Shown here: positions 10,419 through 22,544 of the stretch, one piece after another
Numbering within the stretch: position 1 is the first letter of the stretch
Layout of the letters: each line of letters opens with the position of its first letter
Origin: Manihot esculenta
Lineage: Eukaryota > Streptophyta > Magnoliopsida > Malpighiales > Euphorbiaceae
NCBI RefSeq assembly: GCF_001659605.2
Contig: NC_035174.2
Coordinates: 21,960,027-22,024,026, forward strand
Direction: 5' to 3'
DNA length: 64,000 bases
The notes under the pieces: model-generated
What the model was told of the DNA's origin: nothing
Databases searched by the model: none
Seen by the model: only the letters and a program-made list of their open reading frames with translations
Program-made: the position numbers and the translations under genes

Positions 10419-12555
10419 AATGTTTTTCATGGTTTTAAATAAAGAGGAAATGAGTTTTTGAATGAAAACAACCTTGGAGGAAAACCCAGGTTCGGCCGCC
10501 GAACCTCAAGTTCGGCCGCCGAACATGCAGGCATTTCGGGTGTGCCTTAGGCCCCCGAAGGCATAGGGTGAGGAGAGTCCAGGTTCGGCCGCCGAACCTC
10601 AAGTTCGGCCGCCGAACATGGCATGCATGCGGAGGCACGTTCGGCCCCCGAACGTGGCCTGGCCAGCCACTGTAAAAGGGTCCCTTAGCCGAAAACGGGC
10701 AAGTTTTTCTCCCCATTGTCGGCCAAGGTGAGCTCTGCGCCGTTCCTCACCAATCCTTGAGTTTTTCCTTCAAATCTTTCAAGATTTTCATAAGTTTTTG
10801 CTTTGTTTTGAAGATTTTCGAGTTTAAAGCAAGTTTTGGAGCTTTGAAGTTCAAGAACTCAAAAGTCTCCCACCTCCGAGTTTAGGACGTCTCTCTCTCG
10901 ATCTTCAAGAGGTAAGAGCCGATCTTAAGCTCATTTCATGTTTAAAGTAAGTTTTATGCAAGATCTATGGGGTAGAATGCATGTTTAGCTCATAGTTAGG
11001 TTTTTGCGTTTATGTTGTGTTTTTTAGCAATGTGTTGTTATTGTGTGTTGTAGTTGGGGTTTAAGTTAGTTTGAGACCCCTAGGAGCCAATGTATGTATA
11101 TTTGCATGATTTGAATGAGCTAAATGCATGATTGGAAGTTTTGGAGGCAAATGTGCATAAAGGAGCCAAGTTTCTGCCCTTTGGTAGAAACCAGGTTCGG
11201 CAGCCGAAGGAACTTTCGGCCGCCGAACATGGCTGGGGAGGCAGGCCTTTCGGCTGCCGAAGTTGTCCCCGAAAAGAGACTTTCGTCTCTGTCTGGGACT
11301 TTCGGCCGCCGAAGGTGCCGCCGAACCTGCCTGACTTTCGGCTCTGGAGGGACTTTCGGCCGCCGAACCTACCACCGAAAGTGCCCTGTCCAGCCTTCCT
11401 TTGCATGTTTTTGCATGATGTTTTGAGGTGTTTTAGGGGGTTTTTGGGGGATGTTTTTAGAGTTATGTTCTAGTTGTTTGGTCCCTCATTTGAGTCCACC
11501 TGTGTAGGTTCGGACCCAAGGAACCGAGGACCCCAGCAGTGAGTCAGCTGCTTCACTCAGTGTCAGAGCTAGCCAGAGGTGAGTGGAATAACTCTTATGC
11601 AAATAAATAAATAAATCAGTTTTGAGCATGTTCATGCATCATGGATGCCATGTGATATTTTAGGTTGTTTGCATTAGAAATCACGAATATGTTGCATTGC
11701 ATAACATGTTGTTGATGTGGATGAATGTTGAATGATCCATTAGCCCTCATATGTTATGACATGATGATATGATATGGAAGTCCAGATGTGGCCTGCACTA
11801 CGCCCCTGGCACTATGTAAGAGAAAGACCGGACGTGGCCTGCACTACGCCCCCGGCACCATGAAATATGTATGTTATGTTATGTTATGTATAAGAGAAAG
11901 ACCAGGTATGGCCTGCACTACGCCCCTGGTATGATTGGACTATGTAGAGGGCTAAATGGTGACAAGTTCATCCTTGATATGATTAGTTGTGATGTGATGC
12001 ATTCTATGATAGCATGTGTTTTAAATGCTTTATGATTCTGCTCACTGGGCTCTAGTAGCTCACCCCTCTCCCAAATTCTCCAGGTTTGCAGGTACGGGTT
12101 AGACAAAGAAGTCAAGAAGAGTAATGAAGTTTTATGTATGTAATAGTTAGAATGTGGACATGACAGATTGTATAATGATGTATAGATATGTAATGTAACG
12201 ATATTAAGGTTAGAAGTGTGCTTGACCATAGTATATTGTAATCCTTTTTGATACATGATCTTAATGTTTATTGATGTCTATGTTTAGCCAACTCAACACA
12301 TGTATATTGCCCATTGGGGCATTGATGAGATTCCATAGAGGGATCAATGTTTATAGTTATGCTTATGTTCAGTGCATGCACAGGTTGAGTTTGGTGTATG
12401 AATGAAAGAAAAGTTTTAATTGTTATGTATGATTGTTGATCATGTATGGGATTAATCAGGTTTGCAGGTTTGATGTTAGGCTTGCTACGGGTCCGGCAGC
12501 TTTAAGCCGATCTGGATCCTAGCGCCGGTAGCGGTCCGATTTTCGGGTCGTTACA
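10419..12555 (+). repeat. T0 3' LTR, remaining 2,137 bp
   Basis: Resumes the T0 LTR after T1's right GTTTT duplication and ends GGTCGTTACA. It contains two TTCGGCCGCCGAA palindrome clusters (about 10491-10650 and 11193-11385) and hairpin-like repeats of the form GGCCTGCACTACGCCCCTGG (about 11790-11935). The expected TATA position reads TGTAAAAGGG (10671-10680), so the promoter is degenerate. No gene. Confidence 0.9.
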
Positions 12556-13124
12556 TACAAAATCAACTTAGTAGAACTATTAAAATGCTTTGATCTGATC
12601 GAGGTGGTGAATATTTGAGCCAAGAGTTTGATGAACATCTTAGAAATTGTGGGATTGTTTCACAATTAACTCCTCCAGGAACTCCACAATGGAATGGTGT
12701 TTCTGAAAGGAGAAATCGAACTTTATTAGGTATGGTTCGATCTATGATGAGTCAAACAAATCTCCCTTTATCATTTTGGGGTTATGCCTTGGAAACAGCT
12801 GCATTCAGTTTAAACCGAGTACCATCGAAAGCGGTTGAAAAGACATCATATGAGTTATGGATTGGCAAAATGTCCAGTTTGTCTTTGCTCAAGATTTGGG
12901 GTTGTGAGACTTATGTGAAACGCCCAATTTCAGATAAGCTAGCTCCAAAATCTATCAAGTGCAATTTTGTGGGGTATCCTAAGGAAACCAAAGGATACTA
13001 TTTCTATATTCCCTCAGAGAACAAAGTGTTTGTTGGTCGAAACAGTACCTTTTTAGAAAAGAAATTTATCTATCAGAGATTCAATGAGAGTACAATGCGA
13101 CTTGAGGAAACTCAAGCACCATAA
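12556..13124 (+). pseudogene. pol (int): K1 integrase, C-terminal half
   Basis: Copia integrase sequence beginning abruptly at the T0 junction. After an in-frame TGA (12591-12593, where an arginine CGA is expected) it reads SDRGGEYLSQEF, containing the second catalytic Asp. PPGTPQWNGVSERRNRTLL follows, with the catalytic Glu in SERRN. The GKMSSLSLLKIWGCETYVKR and FVGYPKETKGYYFY blocks are typical of copia integrase C-termini. The frame stops at TAA (13122-13124) but continues in the same frame into the RT linker. The upstream half lies left of T0, outside the window. Confidence 0.88.
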
Positions 13125-14370
13125 GAAAGCATTGAACCGCCAGTAGAACCACTTCCAAAACCACAAATAGTTGAGGAAGTTAAAAGGGTGACACAAGTCC
13201 CACGCAGATCTGATAGGACACGTCATCAGCTTGAGAGATATGGATTTCTCATGACTGATAGTCGTGAACTTTTGCTCATTGATCAAGATTGGCCTACTAC
13301 CTATCAAGAGGCTGTGTCAGGTCCAGACTTTGAGAAATGGCTTTCTGCCATGAAATCTAAAATGCAATCAATGTATGACAATCAAGTTTGGTCATTAATT
13401 GATCCCTCTGAGGGTGTTAAGACCATTGGTTGTAAATGGGTTTTCAAGAAGAAAACTGACATGGATGGAAATGTGCATACCTACAAAGCAAGGCTTGTTG
13501 TAAAAGGTTTCAAACAAACTCATGGTATAGACTATGATGAGACCTTTTCGCCAGTTGCAATGCTTAAGTCGGTTAGAATTCTCATTGCCATTGCTACGTA
13601 CTATGATTACGAAATATGGAAAATGGATGTCAAAACAGCTTTACTTAATGGAAACTTGCTCGAGGATGTGTACATGACACAACCTGAGGGTTTTGTAATC
13701 CCTGAGAATTCGGGAAAGATTTGTAAGCTTCAAAGATCCATTTATGGATTGAAGCAAGCCTCTCGGAGCTGGAATCTTCGTTTTGATGAGATAAGTCCCT
13801 TGGATTCATTAAGAATGAAGATGAACCTTGTGTTTACAAGATAGTTAGTGGGAGTGCGATTGTGTTTCTAGTCCTATATGTGGATGGCTTAAGTCGGTTA
13901 GAATTCTCATTGCCATTGCTACGTATTATGATTACGAGATATGGCAAATGGATGTCAAAACAGCTTTACTTAATGGAAACTTGCTTGAGGATGTGTACAT
14001 GACACAACCTGAGGGTTTTGTAATCCCTGAGAATTCGAAAAAGATTTGTAAGCTTCAAAGATCCATTTATGGATTGAAGCAAGCCTCTCGGAGCTGGAAT
14101 CTTCGTTTTGATGAGACAGTCAGGGACTTTGGATTCATCAAGAATGAAGATGAACCTTGTGTTTACAAGATAGTTAGTGGGAGTGCGGTTGTGTTTCTAG
14201 TCCTATATGTAGATGACATATTACTCATTGAAAATGATATCCCTACCTTGCAAAAGGTTAAGACTTGGTTAGGGAATTCTTTTTCAATGAAGAACTTAGG
14301 TGAGGTTGCATATATCCTTTGTGTTAAGATCTATAGGGATAGATCCAAGAGGATAATCGGTCTGAGTTAA
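13125..14370 (+). pseudogene. pol (RT): K1 reverse transcriptase with internal tandem duplication
   Basis: RT starts near WLSAMKSKMQSMYDNQVW and reaches WVFKKKTDMDGN and TYKARLVVKGFKQTHGIDY. A 325-bp block, 13563-13887, is then repeated at 13888-14212. It covers LKSVRILIAIATYYDYE through IYGLKQASRSWNLRFDE. In copy 1 the catalytic YVDD is cut to YVDG at the junction and the frame ends at 13844. Copy 2 keeps YVDDI. The frame then runs to a TAA at 14368-14370. The duplication shifts frame, so no functional RT can be made from this locus. Confidence 0.88.
13563..14212 (+). repeat. 325-bp tandem duplication in K1 RT
   Basis: Two head-to-tail copies, 13563-13887 and 13888-14212, about 95 percent or more alike by eye. 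Both start CTTAAGTCGGTTAGAATTC. They differ by scattered transitions and a short altered stretch after LRFDE. Confidence 0.9.
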
Positions 14371-15192
14371 AGTACTTATATTGACAAGGTGCTGAAAAGG
14401 TTCAGTATGCAAGATTCCAAAAGAGGATTCTTGCCCATGTCTCATGGTATTCATCTCAGCAAGAATCAATGTCCTATGACATCTGATGAGCGAGAACGGA
14501 TGAATAAGATTACTTATGCTTCTGCTATTGGATCCATCATGTATGCCATGTTATGTACTAGACCAGACGTCTCATATGTCTTGAGCACAACAAGCAGATA
14601 TCAGGCAGATCCCGGTGAAAGTCACTGGACAGCTGTTAAGAATATCTTAAAGTACCTTAGAAGGACTAAGGATGCATTCCTAGTTTATGAAGGTTTGGAA
14701 GACGAGCTAGTTGTAAAAGGTTATACAGATTCTAGTTTCCAAACCGATATAGATGACTTCATATCGCAATCAGGATTTGTATTCACTTTAAATAGTGGAG
14801 CTGTTAGTTGGAAAAGTTCCAAGCAGAGCACTGTAGCAGATTCTACAACAGAAGCTGAGTATATAGCAGCATCAGATGTAGCTAAAGAGGCAGTCTGGTT
14901 GAAGAAATTCATCACAAAGTTGGGAGTGGTTCCCAGTATTGCAAATCCTATGGACCTTTATTGTGATAATAATGGTGCCATAGCACAAGCAAAGGAGCCC
15001 AGATCTCATCAGAGATCTAAGCATATACTCAGGTGGTATCACCTTATTCGAGAGATCATTGATAGAGGAGATACCAAAATATGTAAAGTAGACACAAATG
15101 ACAACATTGCAGATCCACTGACCAAGCCTCTCTTACAGGTCAAGCATGATCAGCACACTAGGTCTATGGGTATTAGATATTTGTATGATTAG
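14371..15192 (+). pseudogene. pol (RH): K1 RT C-terminus and RNase H
   Basis: Follows the TAA at 14368-14370 in the same frame. Copia RNase H landmarks are VKGYTDSSFQTD, SWKSSKQSTVADSTTEAEY, DLYCDNNGAIAQAKEP and KVDTNDNIADPLTKPL. It ends with the usual short tail and a TAG at 15190-15192, 20 bases before the 3' LTR. The domain itself is uninterrupted. Confidence 0.9.
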
Positions 15193-15200
15193 GCCTAGTG

Positions 15201-15693
15201 CAAGTGGGAGATTATTAGTGTATTTGCCCTAGGCCATTATTTTGGACCTTTTTGTATGTCGTTTTGGTTATTAATAAAAGAGGTTTTACTATCATTATTA
15301 TTTGTTTGCATGTTACATAATAATGATTAACATCCCTGGTTACTTATTATTATGTTGATAATAATAAAATATAACTAGTATGGTTATTGATTGATAATCA
15401 TGAGATGATTATGTATATGTTGATATAATTCAATAATCATAGATACTTATTAGAGAACAAAGTATTGGATGGACCCACACTGAGATCACTACATGAGTTA
15501 TTGTCATAAGTTAATCTCAAAGTAGTTATGTCTTAATCATTTGACTTGAGATTGTCATAGTTTCCAACATAAGGACTGTTATGTTTTGATATAACCAAAC
15601 ATTGTTTTTAATCAGACAATCATAAAGGTTATGATTGAGCATAATAGAAAGTATGTAGAGGATATTGAAAAATCAAGATAGAATTTGTCCCTC
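15201..15693 (+). repeat. K1 polypurine tract and 3' LTR, left part
   Basis: CAAGTGGGAGA (15201-15211) is the usual copia polypurine tract. The LTR appears to start TATTAGTG at 15213, probably a mutated TGTTAG, because the far end is CTAACA. It is interrupted at 15693/15694 by solo LTR B and resumes at 25452. The start base is uncertain by one or two positions. Confidence 0.75.
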
Positions 15694-17691
15694 TGTAACG
15701 ACCCGAAATCCGGACCGCTATTGGCGCTAAGATTCAGATCGACTTAAGGTCGCCGAAACCCGTAGCAAGCCTACTATACATCCTGTGTACCTGATAAAAT
15801 CTCATACATGATCATACATTTTCAAAAAAAAAAAACTTAAACATTTCACGAACTAAGGCCTGACCTGTGCATTCATCATAAACTGTAAACATAAAACCCA
15901 CACTAGAGCCCTCATCAAATGCTCTAGTATGGTAAACATCACATGCCTCAAGCTTGGTTCAAACATAACTCGTCATTAAAACTTTTACATAAAGATCATG
16001 AACAACAGGGATTTACAAAAAACATATACTAGGGCCAAGCACAATTCTAATCTATTAAATAATACATGTCCACAACTATTCTATTACATTAAACTATACT
16101 AGCCATTAGCCGACTCTCCCAAGCTATCTTTGACCCTGCAAACCTGGGGTTAGGGGAAAGGGATAAGCTACAAGAGCCTAGTGAGCAGAACATAAAAACA
16201 GTTTAATAAACATATGCTCATATGAAACGCGTCACAACACAAACAATTCACATCAAGATGGACTTGTCACTAGTAACCCTCTACATATCCAATGTGCTCG
16301 GCCCTTGACGGAGCTCCTCAGGACTTTCACTTAAACATAACATAACATATCCATAAATGCTAGGGACGTAGAATGGGTCTCGACCTGGACTTTCTCTTAT
16401 CATATTGCCAGGGGCGTAGAATGGGTCTCGACCTGAACTTCCGTATCATATCATATCATATCATATCGAGGGCTAGTGGGTCATCCAATATCTATCTACA
16501 TCAACAGTAAAATATGCAATGCGACATATTCGTGAATTCTAATGCAACATTCTAATACATAAACATGGCATTTGTGATGTATGAACATGCTTAAAAGTTT
16601 GATTGCTTTAAAACAATAGATTAATTTAGTTCTACTCACCTCTGGCTGACGTTTGACTAAAACTGTAGCAGCTGACTCACTGCTGGCCTCTACGGTCTCC
16701 CTGGTCTGATCCTACATAGGTGGACTCAAATGAGGGACCAACACAACTATTACATGACTCTAAACAACTCCCCTAAACCCCCTAAAACATAACAAAACAT
16801 GCATAGGAAACAAGCAAAGGAAGTCTGGACAGGGGACTTTCGGCAGTAGGTTCGGCGGCCGAAGGTCCCTTCCAGATCTGAAAGTTAGGCACTTTCGGGG
16901 GCAGGTTCGGCAGCCGAAGGTCCCTTCCAGATCCGAAAGTCAGGTACTTTCGGGGGCAGGTTCGGCAGCCGAAACCTCAACACAGATCTGAAAGTCATGC
17001 TTTCGAGGGCAGTTTAGGTGGCCAAAAGGCTGCCTCCCATGCAGGTTCGACGGCCGAACCTTGCTTCGGCGGCCGAACCTAGGTTCTCCAGCTAGGTAGA
17101 ACCCGATTCTGCCCTAAGCATTCAGCCTCCAAAACTCTCAAATCCTCACTTCCTACCCATCGAAACAAGCATACACACTCAACAAACATAAGGGGCATAA
17201 AAACTAGCCTAAATCCCAAAGAACCAACCATAAAAACACATAAGAGAAAACATTCATAACCAACCCAACTCAAACCCTATAACATTAGATCTAACCATTT
17301 CATGCATTTCTAACCCTTAACCCTTTTTTTAAAACTTACTTAAAATATAGGAAAAGGCAAGGATCTACACTTACCTCTTGAAGATCTAAGGTAGATGCGA
17401 CCCAAGCTTAGAGCTGGGGAGAAACGGTCTCCGGAGGTCTCCAAACTTTACAATCTTGGATTTAAGCTTAAAACTTCAAAACCAAGAGAAAACTCATCAA
17501 TATTTTGAAGGAAAAATAATAAAATCAACAATGGAAGGGTAAGAACTCATCTTTGCCTGAAAATGGAGAGAGAAACTCTCCCATTTTCGGGCTGGAGGCC
17601 TCTTATAGATGGCTGGCCAAACCACCTTCAGGGGCCGAAAGGAGAGCTCCTGCGGCAGCACCATGTTCGGCGGCCGAACATAAGGTTCGGC

Positions 17692-17773
17692 TGTAACGAC
17701 CCCAAAATGGACCGTCACCGGCGCTAGGATTCAGGTCGGCTTACGGCCGCCAGAACCCGTAGCAAGCCTGCTA
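17692..17773 (-). repeat. C left terminal LTR fragment
   Basis: The first 82 bp of a minus-orientation LTR (TGTAACGACCCCAAAATGG ...). It shares the variant CTTACGG with C's full LTR at 23036, whereas the plus copy has CTTAAGG. It stops abruptly after GCCTGCTA. Confidence 0.85.
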
Positions 17774-18001
17774 CTGAGTGAGGCAGATGAGATGTTAGCT
17801 GCCCTCAGTCAGAAGTCGCTTATCAGTTTATCCTATAGAAACAGATAGCTAGAGAACTAGAAAGCGTGAGATAGTCCAGTGTAGTTCGAAGGATCAAAAG
17901 AGTAAAAATCAAGATAGAAAAGAAGAAGAAAGGCGGGCAAGGATTAGAGTGGCGCAGCAAAAGTGTAGACTAGAATAGCGAAGCATGCCCCTTATCTCCT
18001 A
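17774..18001. other. Unplaced 228-bp filler in C
   Basis: Purine-rich sequence between the LTR fragment and the inverted-repeat arm. I cannot match it to any other part of the window and it has no useful open frame. It may be decayed internal sequence or filler DNA acquired during rearrangement. Confidence 0.5.
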
Positions 18002-19412
18002 AGTTAATTGTTGATGTGGGTGAATGCTGAATGATCCAATAGTCCCAGACAGGAAGTCCAGGACCCCATTCTACGGCCTGGCAGGTATCGAGAGTTCAGG
18101 ACCCCATTCTACGGCCTGACAGGTTTGTTTTTGTACAGGAAGTCCAGGACCCCATGCGATGGCCTGGCAGATTTATTATTTATACAGGAAAAATCCAGGA
18201 CCTCATCAATGGCCTGGAAATTTAAAATATGTGTGTATGTATGTATGGATGTATGTATGCATGACAGGAAGACCAGGACCCCAGTCGATGGCCTGGCACG
18301 GATTAGATACTGGGACTATGTGGTGACAGGTTTACCCTAGATGTGAATTGTCTGTGATATGATGTATTCCATAAGATCATGTTTTAATGACAGGTTTTAT
18401 TGTTCTACTCACTGGGCTATAGAGCTCATCCCTCTCCCTTCTTCCCAGTTTTGCAGGTGTCAGTATACAGGTTGTACAAGGGCAAGTCAGAGGTGCATAA
18501 AAAAAAATATAAAGAGCTTGTAATAGTTAGAGTGGATATGTAATATTAAAGAGATGTATTAATTGTGTAAATAGTTAAAGTGTGCTTGACTTAGTTATGC
18601 TGTTTTAGAAGTCTTTTGTATACATGATCCAGTTATATAACTGTTTTACAAACAGGTGAAAAACCAGGCTTAACAGGTATGATTTAACCCATCTAGAGCA
18701 AGCTCTAGTCAGGGGTACAGAGTACAAAGTATAGAGATTGTGCATGCACAGGTTAAGCCATAGTTTAGAGAAAGCAAAGTTTTTATTTTCACAGAAAATA
18801 TATGATCATGTATGAGTGTTACAGGTACACAGAGAGTATAGCAGGCTTGCTACGGGTTCTGGCGGCCTTAAGCCGACCTGAATCCTAGCGCCGGTGACGG
18901 TCCATTTTGGGGTCGTTACAGATTGGTATCAGAGCTCTAGGTTCATATGGTCGGACCTATAGAGAGAGTGTCGGGCTCATAGAGGTTACAGTTGGTCAAG
19001 CACAATAGGAAATCATGTCCACTAGGATAGGATGGTAAGTCCTGTCTATTTGATGTTGTGACGCATTTATGATATGGTGTGGATGGATGTTGGTGGATCT
19101 TTTAACCCTCAGCATGTATGATATGAAATGAGTAGACCAGGTTTGGCTTTGTTGCCCCTGGCACAGAGTAAGAGAGTGTAACTGAGGCGTAATCGCCTTT
19201 GGTAATGTTAGAGGGCTATTGGTGACCAACTCATCCTGATATGCTATGATTGATGGGGTTCATGTGTTACCACATGAATCATATGATGTGATATTTTGTT
19301 TCCTTGTATGTGTGTTCTTTTCTTCGTAGGCAGGGTATGAGAGATACTTGACTCGACGGGATTGACAGGGGTTTCTGAGAAGGAAGGTATAGATACTTTT
19401 CTCTTGTTTTGC
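18002..19412 (+). repeat. C inverted-repeat arm 1 (plus LTR end, primer site, leader)
   Basis: About 1,411 bp that is nearly identical to the reverse complement of 22545-23956. It contains the 3' part of a plus-orientation LTR up to GGTCGTTACA at 18920 and the primer site TGGTATCAGAGC (18924-18935). About 480 bp of leader follows. LTR repeats of the form GTCCAGGACCCCAT...GGCCTGGCA lie at about 18055-18300. The spacer between the arms is about 3.1 kb. Confidence 0.9.
18924..18935 (+). promoter_or_regulatory. Primer binding site, plus-strand half of C
   Basis: TGGTATCAGAGC three bases after the LTR end GGTCGTTACA; initiator Met tRNA type. Its inverted partner is at 23021-23032. Confidence 0.85.
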
Positions 19413-19559
19413 CCAGAGCGCAGTAGTGTAGTAACAGTAGAGAGGATATGTCAAAGGACTCTAGTTGGTCTTTTGATATAGCCAGAGGAGAATTGGACCC
19501 TAGAGAATGTCAGTGTTATGCTAATAACAGAGATAGATGTTTAGAAATTTGAGAGTAGG

Positions 19560-21440
19560 AAGAGGAAGTGAAGAGTAAGAGAAAGGTTAAGGTTAGATGA
19601 GTATACGGACAAGATCCTTGAGCTGCGCCAGTATGTGGGGCAAGAGTGTAATATAGATCAGAAGAGAGTCAGGAAGGCATACCATAAGATTTTACTCTAG
19701 GTCTTCTTTCCTGTTTTAGTCATAGGCATAGAAAAGGAGAGTTTCCACTTTCTAGTGGATGCAACCTGAAAGATGAAGGTTAGTATCATTAAGGGAGGGG
19801 TCAGTAGAACCGTAGGTGGCACAATCCTTAGGTTCTAAGATCCCGAGAGTAGAGAATGTTACTCTTTCCTTCTGGGAAAGGTTACTATTAGGAGTAAGAA
19901 GAAAGTCAGAGACCTTAAAAGGTCGAAGAAGAGCGAGTTGTGAACAGGTTAGGATCTGGTCTGGGATTAGCTGAGGAATTGAGATCCGACTCAGATAATT
20001 CCAGATGTATGAGTTGCGGTAGGCCGCACAGGGGAGTTTGTTTGATTGGGACAATAGCATGTGTTTAGGTGCGGACAAGAGGGGCACATAGTACGTGAGT
20101 GTTCCACTGCGACCTTAATAGTACAGTCCCAGCAAACAGTTTCAGACAGAATAGCTTAGCCTGTAGCTCTGGCCTTGTTACAGAGCAGAGGTAGAGGAAG
20201 AGGGATGATTCCTTCTTCAGCAGGTTTACGTGGAGAAGATCTAACGGCTCCAGCCCGGATCTTCACCATGACCTAGCAGGAGGTTGACGCATCGGACATA
20301 CTGGTGACAAGTAGTCTCACTTTCTTATGTTCTGATGTGCATGCTTTAGTGGACCCTGATGTTTCTCTTTCCTTGTTGCTTTGCGAGCCGTAGATAGAGC
20401 GGGTTGACAGTTTCTGGGTTAGAGTGTTTTTCTTGGGTCAGAGAACCCAAGTGTGATCCATCTGTGACAGAGTCAGTCTGTCAGTATAGGTCAGAGTATG
20501 TAGAGAGTAGATGCCATTTATCTGACCTTTTGGTTCTAGATTGGATTGCGTTGACATCATTCTAGTGATAAATGGGCTAGCTACTCGTAGTGCTATCAAC
20601 TCTGAAGAGACAAGGTAGTTATGGTTAGAGTTCAGGATGGATCAGAGTTGTCCTTTGAGGGACAGAGTAGGGATATCCAGAGATTTGATATCAACCCTAC
20701 AGGCTCGTGAGTTGTTCAGGAAGGGTTGTCAGGGAGTTTCTTCCTCTGGTTAGAGAGCATAGAAATCAGGTCAGGGAACCGGCTTTAGTACCTATAGTTT
20801 CAGAGAGAAGGAGTTTTAGATGTTTTCCCAGACTAGTTAGCAGGTTTATCATCGGTTAGGGAGACAGAGATAAATAAAGTGAGGATGGGAATGAGACCCG
20901 TCTTTATATCTCCCTTCACGATAATACCTGTAGAGTTAAAGAAGCTAGTTAAAGGACTAGTGTAAGAGTTCGTTGATAAAGGTTCCATCCGACTCAGAGT
21001 GCTCTAGAGTTGTTTATGAGAAAGAGTGAAGGATGAATTCCTTGGACTTTGTTTCGACTATATATAGTTGAACAAAGCTGTTACCAAGAATTGGTAGCAG
21101 GTTCCTTTGGATTGACGGTCTATTCGGATCAGCTAGTAGAAGTTGGTCGCTTTCCCAGGATAGATCCGACATCCAAGTACCAAAAGTAAAGAGTTAGAGC
21201 GGCAGATGTGCTAAAGATAGAGTGTAGAACCAGTTATGGCATCAGGAGTTCCGAGTAGTGCAGTTCGGGTTAATAAAGAGCCCGTAGCATTCATGGACCT
21301 CATAAACAGAGTTTTAGTCAGATTCTGGATCACTCGGTTATTATCTTCATTGATGATACCTTAGTGTACTCCAGAAGTATAGGACAGTATTGTAGAACTT
21401 CAGAGAATACGGTTTGGAGACTCCGTTCTCGAAACTGTAA
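19560..21440 (+). pseudogene. C decayed gag, protease and RT
   Basis: Many stops and frameshifts, but recognisable homology to T1 and E. Gag C-terminal sequence lies near 19600-19780 (YTDKILELRQYVGQE). A CCHC knuckle (CGQEGHIVREC) follows near 20070-20105. A protease-like block is near 20240-20600, with VDPD in place of the usual DPG. An RT finger/palm relic lies near 20900-21420 (VAFMDLINRV, then a degraded IDD region). It is far more decayed than the LTR-derived arms around it. RNase H and integrase are absent. Confidence 0.75.
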
Positions 21441-21639
21441 GGTGTGATTAGAGAATAGAAAGAGAAGGTAAGGCAGAAAACAGAACAAGAAGCAGAAAAG
21501 TAATTGGAAGTAAGATAAAGCAGAAGTAAAATGTGAGATAGAACCGAATAAGAAGAAAACATGAGATAAGAGTAAGCTTAGAAAGAGATTAGAGACAATA
21601 TGGGATTGAGTGGTAGTTGAGGCACAGGAAAGGGTTAGC

Positions 21640-22030
21640 TTTTTCTTGAGAAGATTCCTGAAGAAAGTTCCGTTAGCTTAGCTTGGATCTTTACCCTGAC
21701 TCAGTAAGAGGCTAACACATCAAACACAGTGACGTCAAGTACGTTCACTTGTAAGTGTTCAGATGTGTATGCTACTTGTTTTGACCCTAGTGTTTCGCTT
21801 TCCTTGTTAGGTGTGAGCTGTTGATAGGATGGGCTTAATGACTTCTGGGCTTAGAATGTTTCCTTTGGGTCAATAGACCTACATGTGATCCATCTGAAGC
21901 AGAGTCAGTCAGTTTAGTTCAGAGTTGATGGAGAGTAGGTGCAATCCAGCTGACCATATGGTTCTAGATTTGACTGTGAGATGTCATTCTAGGGTGGATT
22001 GGCTAACTACTCATAGTACTACCTTATGTC
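21640..22030 (+). pseudogene. C second, displaced copy of the protease region
   Basis: After an AGA-rich stretch (about 21440-21600) the DNA again resembles the gag-protease junction: a block like ARIFTMTQ, then the CSDVYALMD region and the segment ending near VDWLTTHS. The first copy is at about 20240-20600. Protease-like sequence therefore lies both before and after the RT relic, an order not seen in intact elements. All frames are broken. Confidence 0.65.
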
Positions 22031-22076
22031 TCTCTTTGGAGAGAAGTTTTCGGCCTTGCTTGTTATGTTTTGTTTT

Positions 22077-22112
22077 AACATTCGGGGACGAATGGTTTTA
22101 AGGGGGGGAGAA
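22077..22112 (+). promoter_or_regulatory. Polypurine tract and hairpin of C (plus strand)
   Basis: AAGGGGGGGAGAA directly before an LTR start at 22113, preceded by AACATTCGGGGACGAATGGTT, a slightly mutated form of the conserved hairpin. Confidence 0.8.
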
Positions 22113-22537
22113 TGTAATACCCGGCTAGTTCAGACATCAGAATTCCTACTGTGTGATGGAATCTTGGATGTCAGAGCTCCCCTGAAGGAAAGGGTGAAGG
22201 TTTTCTAAACTGTTTTTAAGTGTTTTTAAGTGTTTTAAGATGTTGATTAAGAAAAGAGTTGAGTTTTAAAGAAAATTGTTCAAAGGAGTTTCTGCCAAGT
22301 TCGGCCCCCGAAAGTGAGGTTCGGCCGCCGAAGGTAGGGGACTTTCGGCCCCCGAAGGTTAACTTCGGCCGCCGAACGTGGTTTGGTGTCGCATGCAGCT
22401 TTGGCCACCGAATGTGAAGCGGCTGGTCACCTACTTAAGGTCCTCAGTCGGCAAATGGATAGCTATTCTGTTCTTTTGCACGACAGAGGTGAGTTCATGC
22501 ATTCTCGTAGTGATTTGTCATGGTTTTTCATTACATC
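22113..22537 (+). repeat. C plus-strand 3' LTR, first 425 bp only
   Basis: Starts TGTAATACCCGGCTAG and matches the reverse complement of about 24812-25236, giving a second inverted repeat. It includes four palindrome or half-palindrome motifs and ends near CATTACATCT, where it jumps to the leader of the minus-strand half. Confidence 0.85.
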
Positions 22538-22544
22538 TCACAGT

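Larger units (their letters stand above)
1..12555 (+). mobile_element. T0: Tekay-like Ty3/gypsy element, 5' part outside window
   Basis: Plus-strand gypsy element whose 5' LTR and gag start lie left of the window. Visible parts are a gag fragment joined to the integrase tail (1-642), a polypurine tract and a 3' LTR split by T1 (638-742 plus 10419-12555, about 2,242 bp). The LTR starts TGTAATACCC and ends GGTCGTTACA. Immediately after it, at 12556, copia integrase sequence of K1 begins, so T0 is inserted in K1. The 3' copy of its target duplication would be TACAA (12556-12560); the 5' copy is not visible. The element is non-autonomous because protease, RT, RNase H and most of integrase are deleted. 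Confidence 0.85.

Noticed and set aside
18055..18300. CRISPR-like regularly spaced repeats
   Set aside because: Units are few, imperfect, lie in plant LTRs and have no unique spacers or cas genes.
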